NCBI RefSeq assembly: GCF_042432495.1
Contig: NZ_JBHLXC010000024.1
Coordinates: 248,001-312,000 of the forward strand
Length of the DNA: 64,000 nucleotides
Source of the DNA: Pseudochelatococcus lubricantis
GTDB taxonomy: Bacteria; Pseudomonadota; Alphaproteobacteria; Rhizobiales; Beijerinckiaceae
Direction of reading: 5' to 3'
The notes below the pieces were generated by a model. That model was not told the origin of the DNA, made no database searches, and saw only the letters and a list, made by a program, of their open reading frames with translations. Made by a program: the position numbers and the translations under genes. Positions 43,856 through 52,539 of this stretch are shown here, in pieces (the first letter of the stretch is position 1; each line of letters opens with the position of its first letter).

Positions 43856-43962
43856 CTTGGGGTGCCCCGCGTTCCGCATGTCGTGCGTTTCGCACCGGGC
43901 TGAGAGGCTTGCGCCAACCCACCGAACCTGAACCGGATCATGCCGGCGGAGGGAAGCGAGAT
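43856..43962 (+). promoter_or_regulatory. TPP (thi-box) riboswitch
   Basis: Classical thiamine pyrophosphate aptamer: CCTTGGGGTGCCC at the 5' side, CACCGGGCTGAGAGGC pyrimidine-sensing core, and ACCGAACCTGAACCGGATCA followed by TGCCGGCGGAGGGAAGCGAG. It precedes thiE by about 85 bp and should repress thiED when TPP is plentiful. The following segment has inverted sequence around GCGCCCGCGGAAGGTTTTACGCGGGCGGCC, a probable expression-platform hairpin. Confidence 0.97.
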
Positions 43963-44048
43963 GCGCCCGCGGAAGGTTTTACGCGGGCGGCCTTCCGTTC
44001 GGCATGATCGCGACAAGCGCATCCTCGCGATGCCAGCGAGCCAGAACC

Positions 44049-44780
44049 ATGCCGGCTTCAACAACAAACCCGGAAACGCGCCACTCCCCCCGTCCGGTCG
44101 ACCTGCGTCTCTATGCCATTCTCGATCCGGAGCGGTCGCGCGGACGCCCGCTGCCGGAGCTTGCCCGCGCCGCCATCGCGGGCGGCGTGACCCTGCTGCA
44201 GTACCGCGACAAATACGCCGACACGCGCCCCTTCGTGGCCAACGCCCGCGCCATTCTCGCGGCAATTGCCGGCACAGGCGTGCCGCTGCTGATCAACGAC
44301 CGCGTCGACGTGGCGCTCGCGGCCGGTGCCGATGGCGTCCATGTGGGGCAGGACGACATGACGCCCGCCGACGCCCGCCGCCTGCTGGGGCCGGACGCCA
44401 TCGTGGGCCTGACCCTGAACAATGTACAGGAGGCCGCCGACGCCACCCGCGAACCCATCGACTACGGCTGCATCGGCGGCGTGTTCGCGACTTCCAGCAA
44501 GGACAACCCCAAGCCCCCGATCGGCCTCGGCGGGCTTGCCGACGTCGTGGCCTCGGCGCAGCGTTATGCGCCGCATCTGCCGCTCGCCGCGATTGCCGGC
44601 ATTGACGAGACGAACGCCGCTGCCGTTATCGCCGCGGGCGCGGAAGGCGTCTCGGTCATCTCGGCGATCCTGATGGCGGACGACGTGACGCTGGCGGCGC
44701 GACGCCTGCGCGCTATCGTCGACAACAGCCTCGCCGCCCGCGGCAGGCCCGCCGGCTACGGTCAGGGAGCAGACCAATGA
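44049..44780 (+). CDS. thiE: thiamine phosphate synthase
   Basis: Joins HMP-PP and thiazole phosphate to thiamine phosphate (243 aa). TIM-barrel motifs LQYRDKYADTRPF, LLINDRVDVALAAGADGVHVGQDD, VGLTLNN and GVFATSSKDNP are present, with IAGIDETNAAAVIAAGAEGVSVISAI at the end. ATG 44049 is chosen over 44004; both keep the frame. Controlled by the TPP riboswitch and overlapping thiD by 4 bp. Confidence 0.94.
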   Translation: MPASTTNPETRHSPRPVDLRLYAILDPERSRGRPLPELARAAIAGGVTLLQYRDKYADTRPFVANARAILAAIAGTGVPLLINDRVDVALAAGADGVHVGQDDMTPADARRLLGPDAIVGLTLNNVQEAADATREPIDYGCIGGVFATSSKDNPKPPIGLGGLADVVASAQRYAPHLPLAAIAGIDETNAAAVIAAGAEGVSVISAILMADDVTLAARRLRAIVDNSLAARGRPAGYGQGADQ

Positions 44781-45580
44781 GCGCGACGCCCATCGCTGTC
44801 ACCATCGCCGGCTCCGATTCAGGTGGCGGCGCCGGCATCCAGGCCGATCTCAAGACGTTTTCGGCGCTCCGCGTCTACGGCGCCAGCGTCATCGCCGCGC
44901 TCACGGCACAAAACACGCTGGGCGTGACCGCCATCCACGACGTGCCCGCCGGCTTTATCGCCGCGCAGATCGACGCCGTCTTTTCCGACCTGCCGGTCAG
45001 CGCGGTCAAGATCGGCATGCTTTCGCGCCCGGAGACCATCGTGGCGGTTGCAGACGGCCTGCGACGCTGGGGACAGCAGGCCGTCGTGCTCGATCCCGTT
45101 ATGGTCGCCGCAAGCGGCGACAGGCTGCTCGCCGAGGAAGCCGTCATGACGTTGCGGGAAGAGCTCATCCCGCAGGCGGCCGTCATCACGCCCAATCTGC
45201 CCGAGGCAGCCGTGCTGCTCGATGCCGAGCCGGCGGAGAGCGAGGCGGAGATGCTGGCACAGGCCCACGCGCTGCTCGCCTTCGGCCCGCGCGCCGTGCT
45301 GATCAAGGGCGGCCATGCACGGGGTGAGGAAAGCGTCGACCTGCTCGTCGATGCAGCCGGCATCGTGCGGCTGCCCGCGCCGCGCGTCGCGACGCAGAAC
45401 ACCCACGGCACGGGCTGCACGCTGTCGTCCGCCATCGCGGCGGGACTGGCGCGGGGCCTGACGCTCGAAGAGGCAGTCGTGGCGGCGAAAGACTACGTCA
45501 GCCGCGCCATCGCCGCTGCCGACAGGCTCACCATCGGCAAGGGCCATGGCCCGGTGCATCATTTTCACGAGTGGTGGTGA
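44777..45580 (+). CDS. thiD: hydroxymethylpyrimidine/phosphomethylpyrimidine kinase
   Basis: Two-step kinase making HMP-PP (267 aa). Ribokinase-like fold with IAGSDSGGGAGIQADLKTFSA at the start, KIGMLSRPETI, DPVMVAASGDRLL, ITPNLPEAAVLL and the ATP-site motif NTHGTGCTLSSAIAAGLARG. Translationally coupled to thiE (ATGA). A strong hairpin follows its stop. Confidence 0.95.
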   Translation: MSATPIAVTIAGSDSGGGAGIQADLKTFSALRVYGASVIAALTAQNTLGVTAIHDVPAGFIAAQIDAVFSDLPVSAVKIGMLSRPETIVAVADGLRRWGQQAVVLDPVMVAASGDRLLAEEAVMTLREELIPQAAVITPNLPEAAVLLDAEPAESEAEMLAQAHALLAFGPRAVLIKGGHARGEESVDLLVDAAGIVRLPAPRVATQNTHGTGCTLSSAIAAGLARGLTLEEAVVAAKDYVSRAIAAADRLTIGKGHGPVHHFHEWW

Positions 45581-45600
45581 AACCGGCGGGCGGACCTGCG

Positions 45601-45630
45601 GGGGCCGATGAGCCCTGGCTCGTCGGCCCC
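45601..45630 (+). terminator. intrinsic terminator after thiD
   Basis: Thirteen-pair stem with one G-U (GGGGCCGATGAGC with GCTCGTCGGCCCC) and a 4 nt loop, 20 bp after the thiD stop, followed by GCTATTATTT. Between convergent thiD and dps. Confidence 0.8.
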
Positions 45631-45723
45631 GCTATTATTTGCCGGACTCTATACGGTCACCCCCCCCCTGCCGCGCGTGAGCAAGACCCGCGCGCGGGCG
45701 GCTGCAGACCGGGAGCCTCCGTG

Positions 45724-46212
45724 TTACTTGTTGGTTTCCTGAATGTGCGCTTCGAGGAACCACAGGTCCTTGTCGAGGGCGCGGGTCACTTCCGTGAACA
45801 CGTCGGAGGTGGCGTCGTCGCCGGCTTCCGCCGTCGTACGGATGGCCTCGCGGGTCGCCTTGGCAACGTCGGCGAACGAGCGCGACAGATAGTCCACGTG
45901 CTCCAGCCCGTCGGTGATCTGCAGCGGATAGGCCTTCAGCTTGGTCGTCTCGGCCGACGCCTGCACCGTGCCGTGCGCGATGCCGCCAAGCGCCGTGAGT
46001 CGTTCGGCGACGGTGTCGGTGTATTCGACCACGTTCGCGTAGAGCTTGTCGAACAGCTCGTGCAGGGCGATGAAGTGCGGACCCTTGACGTTCCAGTGCG
46101 CATGCTTGACCTGCGCGCCGAGATCGACGAACTGGGCCAGATGCTCGTTCAGCAGTTCGATCGACTTCTTGCGGACATTCTGCCCAAGATCGTTACGTGT
46201 CTTGATGCTCAT
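45724..46212 (-). CDS. dps: Dps ferritin-like DNA-protection protein
   Basis: Iron-storing miniferritin (162 aa) that forms a 12-mer shell and protects DNA from Fenton chemistry. Inter-subunit ferroxidase residues lie in KHAHWNVKGPHFIALHELFD and the following helix with YTDTVAERL; C-terminal DKDLWFLEAHIQE matches. N-terminal tail has Lys/Arg residues (KTRNDLGQNVRKK) that may bind DNA. Stands alone with a long upstream region. Confidence 0.95.
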   Translation of the reverse strand: MSIKTRNDLGQNVRKKSIELLNEHLAQFVDLGAQVKHAHWNVKGPHFIALHELFDKLYANVVEYTDTVAERLTALGGIAHGTVQASAETTKLKAYPLQITDGLEHVDYLSRSFADVAKATREAIRTTAEAGDDATSDVFTEVTRALDKDLWFLEAHIQETNK

Positions 46213-46594
46213 CTTCGGTTCCTCATGGTTGGAGCGTCTTCGCTGTTCGTCGAATCGCTCACCTGTCTCTCAGTTCCCGATGTGGCGCGTTTTCGCACCG
46301 AAAAGGCGGAAACCACCCTTTCCGAAAACGCTGCAGCGACGTTCGGCAACGCCGTTCCGGCGCACCGATGCTATTGTCGCCCTTGCGGTTCCGGCTGAAA
46401 AGGGGCCGAATGCGAGAATGGGCAGGCAGCAGCTTCATAATACAGCGTATTGTATATCTGCGCCAATTCTCTGGATAAAGTCAAAAATAACCGCCCCCTC
46501 CCTCGCAAACCGGCGGCTCCCGCGCCCCTGCCTCGCGTGCGCGAGTCGGGGAAACCGCCTTTTCCTTTATGCGCAGATAGTCTAAACCACGCGC
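46213..46594. other. divergent intergenic region between dps and nadE
   Basis: About 382 bp without a gene. It should hold the dps promoter (minus) and nadE promoter (plus). A perfect AATAC-AGC-GTATT dyad occurs at 46439-46451, extended imperfectly by ATA/TAT, and could be a metal- or redox-regulator site. No sRNA or repeat was recognised. Confidence 0.4.
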
Positions 46595-48289
46595 ATGACA
46601 GACCTTCGCTCCTCCCTGCGCATTGCGCTCGCGCAACTTGATCCCGTCGTCGGCGACGTCGCCGGCAATCTTGCGCGCGCGCGCGCCGCGCGGGCGCAAG
46701 CCCGGGCCGCGGGTGCCGATGTCGTTCTGTTTCCCGAGCTTTTCCTTACCGGCTACTCGCCGGAAGACCTCGTTCTCAAGCCCGCCTTCACCGCCGCCGC
46801 CCGCGACGCTTGCGACGATCTGGCGCGCGACACGGCGGATGGCGGGCCGGCCGTGCTCGTCGGCCTGCCCTGGCGGGAGAATGGCGGCCTCTACAACGCT
46901 GTCGCACTGCTCGACGAAGGGCGGATCGTCGACAGGCGGCTGAAGGTCGACCTGCCGAATTACGGCGTCTTCGACGAAAAGCGCGTGTTCGACTCCGGCC
47001 CAGCGCCGCAGCCGCTCGCCGTGCGCGGCGTGCCTGTCGGCGTGCCGATCTGCGAGGATATCTGGAAGCCCGGTCCCGTGGCCGCGCTGCGGGAGGCCGG
47101 CGCCGCGCTGCTGCTGGTGCCCAACGGTTCCCCCTATCGCGCGGAGGTGGAGGCGGAACGCCTCGACATCGTCCGCGCGCGGATCGCGGAAAGCGGCCTG
47201 CCGCTTGTCTACCTCAACCAGGTCGGCGGGCAGGATGAGATCGTGTTCGACGGCGCGTCCTTCGTGCTTGACGGCGACGGCACGCTCGTCGTGCGCCTGC
47301 CGGCTTTCCGCGAGGCGCTGACCGTTGTCGAGGCCCGGAGGTCGCCGGCGGGCTGGACCGTCGTGCCGCAACCGCTGACGGAAAACCCGAGGGGCGACGA
47401 GGCCGACTACACCGCCTGCGTGCTGGGCCTGCGCGACTACGTGACGAAAAACCGTTTCCCCGGTGTGGTGCTCGGCCTTTCGGGCGGCATCGATTCCGCG
47501 CTCGCGGCGGCGATGGCCGCCGACGCCTTGGGGCCGGCGCGCGTTCACGCCGTCATGCTGCCCTACCGCTTCACGGCCAGCGAAAGCCTTGAGGACGCAG
47601 CCGCCTGCGCCAGTCTGCTCGGCATCCGCTATGATGTGTTGCCCATCGCCGAGGCGGTCGAGGGGCTGGAAGCGACGCTGGCGCCGCTCTTCGCCGGCAC
47701 GGAACGCGGCGTTACGGAGGAGAACCTGCAGAGCCGCGCGCGCGGCACCATCCTGATGGCGCTGTCAAACAAGTTCGGCTCCATGCTGCTCACCACCGGC
47801 AACAAGTCCGAGATGGCCGTCGGCTATGCCACGCTCTACGGCGACATGAACGGCGGCTTCAACCCGCTGAAGGACCTCTACAAGACGCAGGTCTTCCGCA
47901 TGGCCGCACTGCGCAACGGCTGGCGGCCGGAAGGCGCGCTCGGCCCGGAGGGACCGGTCATTCCCGAACGCATCATCACCAAGATGCCAACGGCGGAGCT
48001 GCGCGAGAACCAGACGGACCAGGATTCGTTGCCTCCCTACGAGGTGCTTGACGACATCCTGCGCGCGCTTGTGGACGACGACCGCTCGGTCGAGGCCATC
48101 GTCGCGGCCGGCCACGACATCGAGATCGTGCGCAAGGTGGAGCGTTTGCTGTACATCGCCGAATACAAGCGCCGCCAGTCGGCGCCCGGCGTCAAGGTGA
48201 CGCGGCGCAATTTCGGCCGCGACCGCCGCTATCCCATCACCAACGGCTTCCGGGACCAGTTGCTGCCCGTGCCGCCGAACGATCGCTGA
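46595..48289 (+). CDS. nadE: glutamine-dependent NAD+ synthetase
   Basis: Final step of NAD synthesis with its own glutaminase (564 aa). N-terminal nitrilase-type domain with Glu in LFPELFLTGYSPEDL, Lys in LPNYGVFDEKRVF and Cys in PICEDIWKPG; C-terminal ATP pyrophosphatase domain with VVLGLSGGIDSALAAAM and the TTGNKSEMAVGYATLYGD segment. Gltx paralogue starts 4 bp after its stop. Confidence 0.96.
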   Translation: MTDLRSSLRIALAQLDPVVGDVAGNLARARAARAQARAAGADVVLFPELFLTGYSPEDLVLKPAFTAAARDACDDLARDTADGGPAVLVGLPWRENGGLYNAVALLDEGRIVDRRLKVDLPNYGVFDEKRVFDSGPAPQPLAVRGVPVGVPICEDIWKPGPVAALREAGAALLLVPNGSPYRAEVEAERLDIVRARIAESGLPLVYLNQVGGQDEIVFDGASFVLDGDGTLVVRLPAFREALTVVEARRSPAGWTVVPQPLTENPRGDEADYTACVLGLRDYVTKNRFPGVVLGLSGGIDSALAAAMAADALGPARVHAVMLPYRFTASESLEDAAACASLLGIRYDVLPIAEAVEGLEATLAPLFAGTERGVTEENLQSRARGTILMALSNKFGSMLLTTGNKSEMAVGYATLYGDMNGGFNPLKDLYKTQVFRMAALRNGWRPEGALGPEGPVIPERIITKMPTAELRENQTDQDSLPPYEVLDDILRALVDDDRSVEAIVAAGHDIEIVRKVERLLYIAEYKRRQSAPGVKVTRRNFGRDRRYPITNGFRDQLLPVPPNDR

Positions 48290-48293
48290 CCCC

Positions 48294-49676
48294 ATGACAG
48301 ATACCGGCACCACGGCCGCGACCGCGCCCGTCGTTCGCTTCGCGCCCTCGCCCACGGGCTTTCTCCACATCGGCAACGCCCGGCCGGCCCTGTTGAACTG
48401 GCTGTTCCGCCTGCGCCACAACGGCCGCTTCATCCTGCGGCTCGACGACACCGACGGCCTGCGCTCGACGGAGGAATACGCGCAGGCGCTGGTGGAGGAC
48501 CTCACCTGGCTCGGCATTCTGCCGGATGCTTTCTTCCGCCAGTCGGAACGGTTCGCGCTCTACGATGCCACCATCGAGCGGCTGATCGGCGAGGGTCGGC
48601 TTTACCCCTGCTACGAGACGGCGGAGGAACTGGAGCGCCGCCGCAAGCTGCAGCTCGCGCGCGGCCTGCCGCCCGTCTACGACCGTGCGGCGCTGAAGCT
48701 CAGCGGCGCGGATCGCGCGGCGCTGGAGGCGCAAGGCCGCCGCCCGCACTGGCGCTTCCTGCTGGATCACAAGATCGTCACATGGGATGATCTCGGGCGC
48801 GGTACGCTGCGCGTCGACTGCGCCTCGCTGTCGGACCCGATCCTGCGGCGCGAGGACGGCACCTATCTCTACACGCTGCCGTCCGTCGTCGACGACATCG
48901 ACATGAGCGTCACCCATATCATTCGCGGCGAGGATCACATCACCAACACCGCCGTGCAGATCCAGATATTCGAGGCGCTGGACGGCGGCCGGCTGCCCGT
49001 TTTCGGCCACCACAACCTGCTCACCACGGCGAGCGGCGAGGGGTTGTCGAAGCGACTGGGTCACCTCTCCCTGCGGCATCTGCGCGAGGCGGGCATGGAG
49101 CCGATGGCGGTGGCGTCGCTCGCCGTGCTCGTCGGCTCCTCGGAGCCGGTGCGGCCCGTCGGCTCGCTGGAGGAACTGGCGCAGATCGTCGACATCGGCC
49201 ACCTCTCCCACGCGCCGGCCCGTTTCGACGAGAAGGAACTGGCGCATCTCAACGCCCGCCTGCTGCTCGAACTGCCCTACGAGGCGGTGCGCGAGAGGCT
49301 GGAGGCGCTGCACGCCGGCGGTGGGGAAGAGTTCTGGCTCGCCGTGCGCGGCAACATCCTGCGCCTCTCCGACGCCGCCGCCTGGTGGGATGTCGTCAGC
49401 AAGCCACTCGTTCCCATCGTCGAGAACGAGGGCGTCACCCGCGCCGCCGCCCGCCATCTGCCGCCAGGCCCGTGGACGAAGGATGCGTGGTCGCCCTTCG
49501 CCTGGCAGATGTGGACGCAGGCAATCGCCGCCGAGACGGGCGCCAAGGGCAAGGCGCTGTTCCACCCGCTGCGACTCGCTCTCACCGGGCGCGAGCGGGG
49601 GCCGGAACTCGCGAGCCTCCTGCCGCTCATCGGCCACGACCGCGCCCGCGCGCGGCTTGAGGGGCGAGCGGCGTAA
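48294..49676 (+). CDS. gltX: glutamyl-tRNA synthetase paralogue (GltX)
   Basis: Class I aminoacyl-tRNA synthetase of 460 aa. HIGH-type motif in RFAPSPTGFLHIGNARPALL and KMSKS-type motif GEGLSKRLGH are intact; the R-L-D-D-T-D segment is present. Alphaproteobacteria often have two GltX proteins, one acting on tRNA-Glu and the other on tRNA-Gln; the short length and lack of canonical Cys zinc ligands suggest the second type, but this cannot be proven. Closely linked to nadE. Confidence 0.88.
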   Translation: MTDTGTTAATAPVVRFAPSPTGFLHIGNARPALLNWLFRLRHNGRFILRLDDTDGLRSTEEYAQALVEDLTWLGILPDAFFRQSERFALYDATIERLIGEGRLYPCYETAEELERRRKLQLARGLPPVYDRAALKLSGADRAALEAQGRRPHWRFLLDHKIVTWDDLGRGTLRVDCASLSDPILRREDGTYLYTLPSVVDDIDMSVTHIIRGEDHITNTAVQIQIFEALDGGRLPVFGHHNLLTTASGEGLSKRLGHLSLRHLREAGMEPMAVASLAVLVGSSEPVRPVGSLEELAQIVDIGHLSHAPARFDEKELAHLNARLLLELPYEAVRERLEALHAGGGEEFWLAVRGNILRLSDAAAWWDVVSKPLVPIVENEGVTRAAARHLPPGPWTKDAWSPFAWQMWTQAIAAETGAKGKALFHPLRLALTGRERGPELASLLPLIGHDRARARLEGRAA

Positions 49677-49826
49677 TAGCGAAGGTTGCGGGGCTGTACA
49701 GCGATTTTGCTATTGACGCCCGCGCCCCCGTGACCACATGTCGTTCTGCGGATCAAACAAATATCCGCCATACGGAATTTGGTCGGTCGCGGCGCAACCG
49801 CCGGGGCGAGGGATCGGGGGACAGGC

Positions 49827-50450
49827 ATGGCCGGCGACAACGAGGGCGGACGGGAGCGGATACGCGACGATTCGGGCGCGCAACTGCTGTCGGGCCAGTT
49901 GGGCAAGACGGTGCAGCGCCTGCGCAAGGCCTATAACCTGTCGCTGTCGGAACTTGCCGAGCAGTCCGGCGTGGCGAAGTCCATCATCAGCCAGATCGAG
50001 CGCAACGAAACGAACCCGACGCTCGCCACCATCTGGCGGCTGTCGCAGGCGCTCGACGTCTCCATCGACCGCGTGCTGACTAGCGACACCGACGAGCCGT
50101 TCATCGAGAAGATCTCTCGTCCGGATACGCCGATCCTCGTTTCGGACGACGGCAAGATGCGGCTCAGCATCATCGGCTGGATCAAGACGGTGGAGTGGCT
50201 GCAATGGTACGACGTGCGCGCCGAGCCGGGCAGCGTGCTCGATTCGGACGCGCACCAGCGCGGCTCGGTGGAAAGCCTGTCGGTGCTGGAAGGCGTGTTC
50301 GAGGTGGAAATCGCCGGCATCGTGCATGAGGCGCGCGCCGGGGAGAGCCTGCGCTACCGCTGCGACCGTCCGCACATCGTCCGCTGCGTCGGCGACGCGC
50401 CGGGGCGCGCCGTCATGGTCTGCATCCTCAAGGCCGCAGTGATGGACTGA
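49827..50450 (+). CDS. XRE-family regulator with cupin domain
   Basis: Transcriptional regulator of 207 aa. Helix-turn-helix of XRE type at about 25-75 (LGKTVQRLRKAYNLSLSELA then SGVAKSIISQIERNETNPTL), followed by a C-terminal cupin barrel (about 125-200, SVESLSVLEGVFEVEIAG and ARAGESLRYRCDRPH) that may sense a small molecule. ATG 49827 follows GGGGACAGG. Neighbours are a gltX paralogue upstream and diheme cytochrome in the opposite direction; the target is not evident. Confidence 0.9.
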   Translation: MAGDNEGGRERIRDDSGAQLLSGQLGKTVQRLRKAYNLSLSELAEQSGVAKSIISQIERNETNPTLATIWRLSQALDVSIDRVLTSDTDEPFIEKISRPDTPILVSDDGKMRLSIIGWIKTVEWLQWYDVRAEPGSVLDSDAHQRGSVESLSVLEGVFEVEIAGIVHEARAGESLRYRCDRPHIVRCVGDAPGRAVMVCILKAAVMD

Positions 50451-50489
50451 TACCGTGCCTGGAGGCTGTTAGAGCCGCGCGCGGCGGTA

Positions 50490-51413
50490 TCATCGCGGCG
50501 ATGAGGCGACGGGCGGCAGGGACAACAGGTATTCCGCCATCGCCTCCCTGTCCTCCGGGGGCAGGCGCGCCGTGTTCTCCACCACCGCCCTCATGCTGGC
50601 GCCGACCGAATCGAATTCGGGCGTGAAGCCGGTGGTCAGCAACTCCACGACATCGCTTTTCGACCAGCCTCCGATGCCGGTCTCATGCGGGGTGATGTTG
50701 GGCACGAAGCCCGCGCCGTCGGGGTTCGGCCCGCCGGAGAAGCGCCGCTCCGCGATGATCGCGCCCGCGAAATTGCGCGGGCTGTGGCACTCGGCGCAAT
50801 GGGCCGGCCCTTCGACGAGAAACTTGCCGCGATTCCATTCGGCGGATTTCGAGGGGTCGGGCTCGAATTCCCTGCCATCGAGGAATGCGAGCTTCCACAG
50901 GCCCACCCCCCGGCGCATGCTAAAGGGAAAGGCGAGGTCGTGCGCCGGCGCGCGACCCGGGACCGGCGTCAGCGTCCGCACATAGGCGAACATGTCGGCG
51001 AGGTCCTTCGGGCCGATGCGCTGGAACGAAGTGTAGGGGAACGACGGGTAGTAGTGGCGGCCGTCCGGCGAGACGCCCGCCCGCATCGCGCGCACGAAAT
51101 CCTGCACACTCCAGCCGCCGATGCCGTCCGTCTCGTGCGGGGAAATGTTCGGCACGTGGAAGGTGCCGAACTGCGTATGCATGGCGAGCCCGCCGCCAAG
51201 ATGCAGACGGTCGCCACCCGGCGTGGCGTGGCAGGCAGCGCAATCCCCGGCGTCGAACAGCAGGCGGCCGTTGGCGATATCCGCCCCCCCTGCCGGCACC
51301 GGCTCACGTCCGATCGTGATGCGGTCGGGACTCGTCAGCCACCAGAAGGCGCCGCCGCCAATGACCGCGGCCACCAGCAGCAGGACGAGTGCGCGCACGA
51401 GCCACCGCTGCAT
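50490..51413 (-). CDS. diheme cytochrome c
   Basis: Membrane-anchored or exported electron carrier (307 aa). An N-terminal hydrophobic segment (ALVLLLVAAVIGGGAFWWL) is followed by two class I c-type domains with haem sites CAACH (about residue 58) and CAECH (about 206) and axial-Met-region sequences. Two copies of the P-N-I-(S/T)-P-H-E-T-x-G-I-G-G-W motif, one per domain, place it with the cytochrome subunits of alcohol/gluconate dehydrogenases. It ends near the cytochrome c' gene, 10 bp upstream in the same direction, so they form a unit. Confidence 0.88.
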   Translation of the reverse strand: MQRWLVRALVLLLVAAVIGGGAFWWLTSPDRITIGREPVPAGGADIANGRLLFDAGDCAACHATPGGDRLHLGGGLAMHTQFGTFHVPNISPHETDGIGGWSVQDFVRAMRAGVSPDGRHYYPSFPYTSFQRIGPKDLADMFAYVRTLTPVPGRAPAHDLAFPFSMRRGVGLWKLAFLDGREFEPDPSKSAEWNRGKFLVEGPAHCAECHSPRNFAGAIIAERRFSGGPNPDGAGFVPNITPHETGIGGWSKSDVVELLTTGFTPEFDSVGASMRAVVENTARLPPEDREAMAEYLLSLPPVASSPR

Positions 51414-51423
51414 GGCTTGCCTC

Positions 51424-51870
51424 CTACTTCTTCACGCGGAAAGTCTGGTGGCAGACGCCGCATTCCTGGCTAATCGCGGCGAAGGCAGTCTTGAAACCGT
51501 CGAGGTCGCCAGCCGCCGCGGCACCCTGCTTCGCCGCCGCTCCGAAGGCGGCGAACTGCGCCTCGAACCCGGCCTTGTCCGTCCACACGGTCGGCGCGGC
51601 CGTCGTGTCGCCCTTGTCGGAGCCTTCCGGGAAAAGCGCCGGCGCCTTTTCGGCGACCGCCTGATAAACGGCGAAAATTTCCTTGGCTTTCGCCTCGTCG
51701 AAGGGCAGTTCGCCCTTGGCGATCTGCGAGCCCGTGCGCGTGGCGCCGCCCGCCTGCTTCATCAGCGCCTGCCGTTCGGCAATGACATCGGTCTGGGCGA
51801 GAAGCGAACCCGCCCCATAAGCGACGACGCCGGCGGCGACGGTAGCAGCGACAACAACCTTGCGAAGCAT
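51424..51870 (-). CDS. cytochrome c' / c556 family protein
   Basis: Class II cytochrome c (148 aa): signal peptide MLRKVVVAATVAAGVVAYGAG, four-helix bundle, and the haem motif CGVCHQTFRVKK at the extreme C-terminus, as in cytochrome c'/c556. ATG 51870 is chosen for the leader; the frame is open further upstream. First gene of a two-gene unit with the diheme cytochrome. Its partner oxidase or dehydrogenase is not in the window. Confidence 0.92.
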   Translation of the reverse strand: MLRKVVVAATVAAGVVAYGAGSLLAQTDVIAERQALMKQAGGATRTGSQIAKGELPFDEAKAKEIFAVYQAVAEKAPALFPEGSDKGDTTAAPTVWTDKAGFEAQFAAFGAAAKQGAAAAGDLDGFKTAFAAISQECGVCHQTFRVKK

Positions 51871-52056
51871 CACGACAATCCTCGTTTCTGGAGCAGGCCG
51901 AATCCCGGCGATGAGACCGGGAATTCCTATCACGACCTGGACTAATTCCAGAATAACGAGGGTGTGAGCGCCAGCGCGGGACGGCTTCCGGCTGGCCCCA
52001 TCCCTATCTATCCATTTGAGAAAGCGCTGCCTTTTCCGGAGCCTCGCCCTGCGCCG

Positions 52057-52401
52057 TCAGGGCTCCTCGCCGGTGTTCACCGGTTCGCCATGCGCAACCC
52101 AGTCCTTGAAACTGCCCTTGTAATGTTCCCGGAGACTGAGGCCCGCCGCGCGCGTCGCGGCGAGCGCCCGCAGTGTGCGCCCGCCCGAGGCGCAGGAGAA
52201 GACGACGCGGCGGCCGTCGGCCTCCGGCAGCGCATCCGGATCGAAGGTCGACAGCGGCACGGAGACGGAGCCGGGAATGTGGCCCGCCGCATATTCCTCG
52301 CGCTCGCGCACATCGATCAGCAGCAGCGAGCCATCGGCAAGGCCACGCTTCACATCATCGATATCGACATCGATCACTTCGTTGGGGGTATTCGCGTTCA
52401 T
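52057..52401 (-). CDS. single-domain rhodanese-like sulfurtransferase
   Basis: Rhodanese fold protein (114 aa) with LLIDVREREEYAAGHIPGSVSVPLS-type segments and active-site loop FSCASGGRTL with the catalytic Cys. Handles sulfane sulfur. ATG 52401 follows a strong GGAGGAGAG. Divergent from cysK with a 138 bp shared promoter region, which suggests a link with sulfur metabolism. Confidence 0.9.
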   Translation of the reverse strand: MNANTPNEVIDVDIDDVKRGLADGSLLLIDVREREEYAAGHIPGSVSVPLSTFDPDALPEADGRRVVFSCASGGRTLRALAATRAAGLSLREHYKGSFKDWVAHGEPVNTGEEP

Positions 52402-52539
52402 TCGGCTCTCCTCCGGCGCAAATCGCTCGCCGCATTCCACAGATTTCTACGGGCTTAAAATTCATTCTACAAGGTAAATAGACAAAACTGCCGATCTCTT
52501 CTAGCCTGTGCAAAAATCATGATCGAAAGGTGAGTCTCC

